Source: Lachnospiraceae bacterium (GTDB lineage: Bacteria > Bacillota > Clostridia > Lachnospirales > Lachnospiraceae). Taken from it: a stretch of 38,851 nucleotides of DNA. The notes beneath the pieces were generated by a model. The model was not told where the DNA came from, did not search any database, and worked only from the letters and a program-made list of their open reading frames with translations. This document shows, piece by piece, positions 33,497 through 38,851 of this stretch. The translations under genes and the position numbers were made by a program. Position 1 is the stretch's first letter; every line of letters starts with the position of its first letter. Location of the stretch: contig JAFUUX010000127.1 in the NCBI GenBank assembly GCA_017471325.1, forward strand, positions 1 to 38,851. Direction: 5' to 3'.

Positions 33497-33580
33497 GGAT
33501 TTTGTAAGGAAATATGCCGCTTTCAGCGGCCAAAATCCGGCGCAGTAAACGACAAAACGAAAATAGTTTTGTCGTTTACT
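33497..33580. repeat. Two adjacent hairpins at the 3' end of the AAA/nuclease gene
   Basis: First: GGATTTTG (33497-33504) pairs with CAAAATCC (33531-33538) around GCCGCT-TTC-AGCGGC. Second: perfect 15-bp arms AGTAAACGACAAAAC (33544-33558) and GTTTTGTCGTTTACT (33566-33580). The nested plan of the first copies the middle hairpin of the MITE at 11064-11208 (outer TTTTG arms, inner GCC/GGC stem). The last bases include the stop codon of the AAA/nuclease gene. Confidence 0.75.
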
Positions 33581-35246
33581 ATAACAACATTACCTTTACC
33601 TGCTTCTGATAAAATGCCGCTCCATAACAGACAATCTGTTCATATCCCTTTAGCCCTTCCGCATACTTTTCTGTAATAATCTGCTCCAGCGCCTCCTTGC
33701 AGTCTTTTTCCATATCTGCTTCCTTTTGGGAATGCTTAGCTTCAATAATGATGGCTCGCCGATTCTTCTTATCTTTCAGCAATATATCCGGTCTTCCAAG
33801 CCCATTTTCTTTGTTGGATTCCACATTATAGCCTCTCCCGACAAAAACACCTGCAAGAAATGCGTGATAGTAATCTTCGTGATAATCATTATAACTGATC
33901 GTGTCCCATAACAGATCCGATATGATCCTGGTCACTCCTGCTTCATCTTTTTCCCATAATGCAGTTATCAATTTGTTGATCTGATCACCATTGACCGTTT
34001 CAACAAAATATTTTACAACCGTATCTTCAAAGATAGATGCTATTTCCCGGTTTGGTATTCTTAAGGAAACCGTCTCCCCATCCTCTTCTGCATCCGCCTT
34101 TGTAATATAGCCTGTCATCAAGAGCACACTCCACAGATTTTCTTCCGATGAATGTAACGTATCATATGTCAATTCATCCGAAATTTTCTGTACGATCGTT
34201 CCGCCATTCAACAGTGTTTCAAACTTATCTGCCACATCAAATTCTGTCCTTTTCACAAAGGTAAGCAAAATCGCGTTATGGCTGGTATTTTTCCAATAAT
34301 TCTTAGGTTTCGTGTTTCTTTTATAAACAAGAGCCGAAACATGATTGATAACATCCCAAGGACAATACATATAACTGTCACCAAAGATATATCCATCATA
34401 CCATTCCTTAATCTCTTCAGCTGCCTCACTCCGGTCAGCAGCCTCCAGCATCTTATCAACTTCTTCTTTCAAGAACCCAAAGTACTTACTGAATCTTTCA
34501 TCTAATACTGAATAGGATGCAAAATTATTCGTACCGGAAAAAATACTTTCTTTGGCAATTCTTAAACAACCGGTTATTATTGAAAACTGAAGAAACTCAT
34601 TATCCTTTAACGCCGTGCTCATGATCGCACGAACTATTTCCAACATTTTGGGATAATAGTTATTCGCAGCAGTATCACTTTCACCAGCCTTTGCTAATGG
34701 TACATCATACTCATCGATAAGGAGGATCACTTTCTTGCCATATACCGCATACATCATACGCATAATCGTTTTCAAAGAACTCTTGATATCATTCTCTTTT
34801 GCGATTCCCGCTTTCAATGCTTTAAATATCTGTTCATCATCCTGATCTACAGACGATCCCTCAAACACCGATACAAGATCCTTACATAAATCTGCCAGTT
34901 TCGTCTTAAGCATACTAAATGCCGCCTCAAAAGTATCCCCCTCAACATCCTTAAAGGAAACAAACAACACAGGATACTGATTCATCCATTCTTTGCAAAA
35001 AGATGCATGCCTGGCTATGTTCAGATCATCGAATAAAGCTTTACTTTCCTTTCTGATGCTGAAAAAATTCTCCATCATACTCATCATCAGAGTCTTACCA
35101 AATCGTCTCGGTCTGGTAAATAAGGTCACTTTATTCTTCGTATCGTTTACAAGTTCGTAAATGAGTTCCGTTTTATCTACATAGTATGCCTTTTCCTTTC
35201 GCAGAGCAGCAAAATCAACTTCTCCTACGCTAACTGTAAAAGCCAT
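33579..35246 (-). CDS. AAA-ATPase-like / PD-(D/E)xK nuclease-fold protein (DUF1703 type), copy 1
   Basis: The 555 residues have the pfam09820/pfam08011 layout. The N-terminus (VSVGEVDFAALRKEKAYYVDKTELI) leads to a modified P-loop RPRRFGKT (45-52) and Walker B VILLIDEYDVPLAKA. The middle is helical (FLQFSIITGCLRIAKESIFSG). The C-terminal nuclease fold shows RPDILLKD then IIIEAKHS, the D...ExK pattern. A GGGAGG site precedes the ATG at 35246. The stop lies in a palindromic repeat. Such proteins are numerous in gut Bacteroides and Clostridia; their job is unknown, with ties to defence or mobile DNA only suspected. Copy 2 lies upstream and is clearly diverged, so this is not a recent duplication. 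Confidence 0.88.
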   Translation of the reverse strand: MAFTVSVGEVDFAALRKEKAYYVDKTELIYELVNDTKNKVTLFTRPRRFGKTLMMSMMENFFSIRKESKALFDDLNIARHASFCKEWMNQYPVLFVSFKDVEGDTFEAAFSMLKTKLADLCKDLVSVFEGSSVDQDDEQIFKALKAGIAKENDIKSSLKTIMRMMYAVYGKKVILLIDEYDVPLAKAGESDTAANNYYPKMLEIVRAIMSTALKDNEFLQFSIITGCLRIAKESIFSGTNNFASYSVLDERFSKYFGFLKEEVDKMLEAADRSEAAEEIKEWYDGYIFGDSYMYCPWDVINHVSALVYKRNTKPKNYWKNTSHNAILLTFVKRTEFDVADKFETLLNGGTIVQKISDELTYDTLHSSEENLWSVLLMTGYITKADAEEDGETVSLRIPNREIASIFEDTVVKYFVETVNGDQINKLITALWEKDEAGVTRIISDLLWDTISYNDYHEDYYHAFLAGVFVGRGYNVESNKENGLGRPDILLKDKKNRRAIIIEAKHSQKEADMEKDCKEALEQIITEKYAEGLKGYEQIVCYGAAFYQKQVKVMLL

Positions 35247-35302
35247 ACGCGTACCTCCCGTGCATCTCAAAAAAATTCATAAACATAAAATATCCCCATA
35301 AA

Positions 35303-35331
35303 AGAGTAGCACACCCCTTCCAAAATATCAA
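35303..35331 (-). promoter_or_regulatory. Promoter of AAA/nuclease copy 1
   Basis: Minus strand TTGATA (35326-35331), 17-base spacer, TACTCT (35303-35308) preceded by TGC (extended -10). Leader would be about 50 bases. Confidence 0.55.
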
Positions 35332-35360
35332 CAAATATCCTTATTGTATAACTGCTGTAA

Positions 35361-35438
35361 TCATAAGCCGGCGGCGATATCAACAATGGAGTGCCAGTAT
35401 GTGTACTTCGCTTCACTCACAGTCTGTATTACCTGCAT
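35361..35438 (-). CDS. 25-residue ORF with strong ribosome site, possible gene remnant
   Basis: Sequence MQVIQTVSEAKYTYWHSI... ends at residue 25. GAGGAGG stands 10 bases before the ATG, much better than chance. The KYTYWHSIV pattern recalls the first residues of small IS66-type accessory proteins, so it may be the head of a lost IS gene; it could also be a leader peptide for the next gene. A long hairpin (35459-35502) precedes it. Evidence is thin. Confidence 0.35.
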   Translation of the reverse strand: MQVIQTVSEAKYTYWHSIVDIAAGL

Positions 35439-35458
35439 AACAAAAGACCTCCTCTTCT

Positions 35459-35502
35459 AATAGTGTGATCCATCGCATGATCCGATGGATGTTGCCACTA
35501 TT
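35459..35502. repeat. Nested inverted repeat between the two AAA/nuclease genes
   Basis: Outer arms AATAGTG (35459-35465) and CACTATT (35496-35502); inner arms ATCCATCG (35468-35475) and CGATGGAT (35483-35490) with a 7-base loop. The rest of 35247-35628 holds the small ORF, a promoter and a 40-codon minus-strand open stretch without a start (about 35510-35625) that I could not assign. Confidence 0.75.
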
Positions 35503-35628
35503 ATATTGGAGATCTTTAACTGCCTATATGGTTCAATATTTGACGCTTACGGAGCATCCGATCATGTATATGGAACTGTTCTTTGACACCATCAAAAGAT
35601 TCAACCCTCAAATAATTTGAACCTTCTG

Positions 35629-37230
35629 TCAGTCCTTTTTATACTCTTCGATCACACATGTGTGTGTCTTTGTATCCTCTTCATAATTTACACCGACAAG
35701 AACGATCCTGCCGCCATAATTGGTAAGAACCTTTGGATAATCCCGGTTCTTGATCTGCTTTATAGCTCCCTCTGCGTCCTTATTCCATTTCAACTCTACG
35801 ATCATTGCAGGAAGTATAGATCTGCGCTTAGGCAAGAACACCACATCTGCTATCCCGTGACCACTCGGCAGTTCTTCTACCTTCGCATACTGATCCACGC
35901 AGGAGATATACGCCATCTTCACCACATACCGCAGGCTCTGTTCATTACTGTAATATGTTGGCGCGTATTCAGAATCATGGACATCTGCCATTGCTTTTGC
36001 AACTGCATCATTATTGCCATCCAATGTATCTTGCAGCAGTTTGTCGGATCTTTTAACCAACTCTATCAGACTTTTATGCTTCGCTTTACGCAAAATCTTA
36101 TCGAATTCTGACCTGACCTCTTCATTCGGGATCTTCACAAGGCCAACAACTGTATCGTCATCGTAGGAATCCGGTTCCTCTTCATAAGTCAGATATCCTA
36201 AATGCGTCAGCAGTGTGAGGACATCATCCTTACAGGTAAATGTTTCTACATCATTCTGGAAAGAGTCCGTGTCTACTATAACACTTTCACCAGCGATCAG
36301 CCTGGCAATCGTATCCTGGAGATCATCTTGATCCATATCGATATATGTCATCAGAGTCTCTGCTGCGGATGTCTTTTTCCAGTAGGATTTGAATTTCCCA
36401 GAGTTTACTGCATGCATGACAGAATATGGATTATAGATAGAATGCTTCTCTCCGACCGTGTATCCATCATACCAGACCTTCATCTTTTCAAAGTCTTTAC
36501 TTTTCTCCTCACAAATCCTTTTTACTTCTTCTTCTGTGAATCCAACGAAACCGGCAAAGTCGCCGGGCTCAAGAACTGAATACTCTTTGAAGTCAGATAT
36601 TGCCGACTGGGAACCATCCTTTTTGATAGGCAGAATACCGGTCATATAGGCAACTGCGAAAATCTTCGATGTTGTTCCGCTGTTCTTAAATAAAGAACGC
36701 AAAAATTCAAGATAATCTTTTTGAATAGCAGGTTTATCAGCTGCCTCTCTTATTGGTGCATCCCATTCATCAATGATCATAACGATTTTATTGCCTGTGT
36801 GTTGAACGAGATTAACGAGTGTTGGAGCAAAGCCCTCTTCAATAGTCACTTCGGGATAGATTCTCTTTATTTCATCTGCGACATTTCGTTTTACATAGGG
36901 AACGATATCCCTTAATAGGGTCTCACCAATAATGCCTGTCATATCCAGATAAATGACATCGTACTTATTCAGATTCTTCTCATAGCTCTTATCTTTTGAA
37001 ATACGATAACCGGAAAACAATTCATCTGAATCACAGGTCTTATCGTAATATGCGCACAGCATCTGAGCTGCATAGGATTTTCCGAAACGTCGAGGTCTGC
37101 TGATGCAGGTAAGGTTGTCCATTGTATCGATTGTATTATTGATGATCCCAATCAAACCGGTCTTATCAACATATTCATTCTTAACAATTCTTGCAAATCC
37201 ACTATTGCCCGGATTCAAATATGTTCCCAT
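35629..37230 (-). CDS. AAA-ATPase-like / PD-(D/E)xK nuclease-fold protein (DUF1703 type), copy 2
   Basis: The 533 residues follow the same plan as copy 1 but are only distantly alike. N-terminus MGTYLNPGNSGFARIVKNEYVDKTGLI (read in two parts), P-loop RPRRFGKS near 46-53, Walker B KIVMIIDEWDAPI, sensor region FAVAYMTGILPIKKDG, WYDGYTVG, and the C-terminal fold with GIADVVFLPKRR and MIVELKWNKDAEGAIKQI (D...ELK). AAAGGAGG stands before the ATG at 37230; the frame is open to 37344 but that part carries no site. The function of the family is unknown. It lies between copy 1 and a decayed NusG-like gene, in an AT-richer zone. Confidence 0.88.
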   Translation of the reverse strand: MGTYLNPGNSGFARIVKNEYVDKTGLIGIINNTIDTMDNLTCISRPRRFGKSYAAQMLCAYYDKTCDSDELFSGYRISKDKSYEKNLNKYDVIYLDMTGIIGETLLRDIVPYVKRNVADEIKRIYPEVTIEEGFAPTLVNLVQHTGNKIVMIIDEWDAPIREAADKPAIQKDYLEFLRSLFKNSGTTSKIFAVAYMTGILPIKKDGSQSAISDFKEYSVLEPGDFAGFVGFTEEEVKRICEEKSKDFEKMKVWYDGYTVGEKHSIYNPYSVMHAVNSGKFKSYWKKTSAAETLMTYIDMDQDDLQDTIARLIAGESVIVDTDSFQNDVETFTCKDDVLTLLTHLGYLTYEEEPDSYDDDTVVGLVKIPNEEVRSEFDKILRKAKHKSLIELVKRSDKLLQDTLDGNNDAVAKAMADVHDSEYAPTYYSNEQSLRYVVKMAYISCVDQYAKVEELPSGHGIADVVFLPKRRSILPAMIVELKWNKDAEGAIKQIKNRDYPKVLTNYGGRIVLVGVNYEEDTKTHTCVIEEYKKD

Positions 37231-37423
37231 CTCGCAGGCCTCCTTTCTTCTGTCAAGCTGACGGAATATTTTACGGCTATTCAGTTTCCTGGAAGCCTTT
37301 CCCTTACAAACCTTTTTCAGAAACCATGATAAAACCGTATTCACTTGTTTCTCTAAAACCTCTGTAACAAGGATTCCGTCTTCATTTCTAAAAAGCGGCT
37401 TCTCCGATGCATATCCGCACAGG

Positions 37424-37651
37424 CTATGCGCTCTCCGGCATCTTCCGGTATTCCCCGCCCTTCGTACTTTCGATGAAGATATATCCCGGGAAAGCCGTCT
37501 CTGTCACCATCTTCTACTGCTTCTGATAGAACTTCTCGAACTGACAGACCAGCACAAAAAACTCAGCCGCGATATCCCGGCTGAGCGCATTTTTGCATTT
37601 TTCGACGGCTGCCTGTTCTCTGCCGCTTGTTGTCTGCACTACATACCACAT
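37424..37651 (-). pseudogene. Decayed NusG/LoaP-like antiterminator (NGN domain)
   Basis: An ATG at 37651 with AGAGG upstream opens MWYVVQTTSGREQAAVEKCK, the classic NGN start of NusG paralogues. After 45 codons a TAG stands at 37514-37516 (FYQKQ-stop), and the same frame then reads KMVTETAFPGYIFIES, the conserved FPGY strand of the domain, before a second stop at 37424. The KOW part is gone. So this is a truncated specialised NusG (LoaP/RfaH type). Such genes normally lead long polysaccharide or natural-product operons, hinting that one once lay nearby. The 193 bases toward copy 2 hold no gene. Confidence 0.75.
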
Positions 37652-37720
37652 GCTCCGACCTCTTCCCACCCCCCACGTTTCTGCGCTGACCCGCGTTTCC
37701 GCATGCCTCCAAAAGAAAAC

Positions 37721-37750
37721 AACTATCAGAAAGTCTACTTTTTGATAGTT
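37721..37750. repeat. Hairpin between NusG remnant and transposase remnant
   Basis: AACTATCA (37721-37728) and TGATAGTT (37743-37750), with AAAGT/ACTTT able to pair inside. On the minus strand GTTTTCTTTT follows, so it can act as a terminator for something coming from the right. Confidence 0.6.
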
Positions 37751-37787
37751 CCAAATCCTTACAAATACTAACACAATTTTTTTCGGT

Positions 37788-38851
37788 ATGCAATATCTTT
37801 TTACGGCTGCCTATGTAGCCGAGAAGAAGGAGGAACTCCACCTTAAGCAGAAGGAAGGCTATCTCCCCCTCGAACATCATCCCGGCGAGGCACAGGCCGA
37901 CTTCGGATACGCCGATTTCTATGAGAATGGCAAACTCCACCACGAAGCAAAGTACCTTGTTCTCAGCTTCCCCCATAGCAATGGCGGCTATCTCCAGCTG
38001 AACTACGGCGAAAACATGGAGTGCCTGCTGGAAGGATTGGTAACGATGTTTGAGTACATCGGTGGGGTTCCGACAGAGATCTGGTTTGACAATACCAGGG
38101 CCATCGTTACAGATATCATCAAAGGCGGAGGCCGTGAAGTTACTGAACGCTTCCAGAGATTCTGCGAGCACTACCGCTTCAAGCCGGTGTTTATGAACCC
38201 TGAGTCTGGCTGGGAAAAGGGCAATGTTGAGAACAAAGTTGGATATCTGCGCCGCAATGAGCTTGTCCCGGTTCCGAACTTTGAAGCACTGCCTGCGAAG
38301 AACAAGGAACTTCTTACAGCCTGTGACAAAGACATGGAGCGGGAGCACTACGATGACAAGGATGGCCGTTTTATTTCTGAACTGTTTGCAGAGGATAAAG
38401 CAGCGCTTCTGCCTCTTCCTACCGTTGCGTTCGACACTTCGCTCTACACGACCGCCAGAACGGATAAGTACGGCAAGTTTACCCTTGATGCCGGTAAACA
38501 TCGTTATTCAGCTTCTCCTGCCTTCTGTGAGGAAACTGTGCGGCTGCACATCACCTCTTCTGAAGTGATTGTTATGGACAGTGACCTTCACGAAGTGGTC
38601 AGGCACCGCCGGCTGTATGGAGACGATCACGAAAGTATGGACTGGATCCCGTATCTGCGCTATATAGCCCGTAAGCCCCGTTCTCTGAAGAACAGCGGCA
38701 TCTACGACATGATGCCGGTGTCCATGCGGACATACATAGACGGATGCGAAAACAAGGACCGTGGGAAGATCCTCAAGGTTCTTGCAGAACTCACTGAGCG
38801 CAGCGGATTTGAAAGCGCACTGACTGCCGTTAACAAAGCCATAGAACATCA
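37788..38851 (+). pseudogene. istA: IS21-family transposase (IstA), 5'-truncated, running off the window
   Basis: This plus-strand frame is open from 37749 to the window end, with an ATG at 37788, and encodes about 354 residues of an IS21 IstA. DDE catalytic parts are seen: EAQADFGYADF (first Asp), EIWFDNTRAIV (second Asp) and SGWEKGNVENKVGYLRR (Glu), then the C-terminal domain (GKHRYSASPAFCEETVRLHI). Normal IstA proteins are near 500 residues and begin with a helix-turn-helix; that part is missing, replaced at about AAYVAEKKEELH by unrelated sequence. So the copy is 5'-deleted and probably inactive. The helper ATPase gene istB would lie beyond the window. No left inverted repeat is found. 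Confidence 0.85.

Larger units (their letters stand above)
33195..33578. other. Non-coding stretch with several palindromes
   Basis: No gene found between fdhD and the first AAA/nuclease gene. The stretch is more AT-rich than the flanking operon and holds the inverted repeats listed at 33220-33265, 33351-33386 and 33497-33580, which suggests a site of repeated insertions. Confidence 0.7.

Noticed and set aside
37514..37774. Intact small gene of 86 codons from 37774
   Set aside because: The first 41 codons have no family match or ribosome site; the real start is MWYVVQ at 37651 and the NGN domain is cut by TAG.
37563..38501. Minus-strand 312-codon open frame
   Set aside because: It lies opposite the IS21 IstA catalytic core and shows no family features; the plus frame is clearly the real one.

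Overview
The window looks like a chromosomal segment of a gut-type Clostridia genome, probably Lachnospiraceae. The evidence is the gene content and order (ylxM-ffh-rpsP-khpA and rimM-trmD), AGGAGG-type ribosome binding sites, a FeoA-FeoB fusion with a Cys-rich FeoB partner, a Ser/Asn-rich secreted hydrolase, and tandem AAA/PD-(D/E)xK genes. No rRNA, tRNA or CRISPR array was seen. Nearly every gene is on the minus strand, so operons read from high to low coordinates.

Positions 1-8575 hold a translation/secretion block. A near-consensus promoter starts ylxM-ffh-rpsP-khpA. A bidirectional terminator follows, then a small membrane protein split by an in-frame TAA, then rimM-trmD. trmD is followed with almost no gap by a NatA-type ATPase, a NatB permease fused to a CPBP protease, and a solute-binding protein cut by the window edge. 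Positions 8698-15714 are accessory: a secreted serine hydrolase divergent from a TetR regulator, a PatB/MalY C-S lyase, a DUF3737 beta-helix protein, and a diguanylate cyclase with a LacI-type sugar-binding sensor. A 145-bp MITE-like element with 14-bp terminal inverted repeats and an 8-bp target duplication has inserted into the last codons of the tetR gene.

Positions 15860-33062 form a coherent formate dehydrogenase region. It encodes a Cys-type FDH alpha subunit with a NuoF-tail/GltD-like partner that probably uses NADPH, an FeoAB iron importer with its small partner, molybdate uptake (modABC), molybdenum cofactor synthesis (moaA, moaC, a MOSC-MogA fusion, a MobA-MobB fusion, moeA and a MoeA-like protein with a Cys-rich tail), and the FDH sulfurtransferase FdhD. 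MoaD, MoaE and MoeB are absent and must be elsewhere. A cre-like operator lies upstream of the FDH pair.

Positions 33063-38851 look like a recombination-prone segment: several palindromic repeats (one nearly identical to an end of the MITE), two AAA-ATPase/PD-(D/E)xK proteins of unknown role, a possible remnant small ORF, a decayed NusG/LoaP-like gene, and a 5'-truncated IS21-type transposase running off the window.

The best candidates for something new are the MITE family and its hairpin relatives, the FDH electron-transfer subunit design, the sugar-sensor diguanylate cyclase, and two genes with consensus -10 boxes placed so close to the start codon that they should be leaderless.
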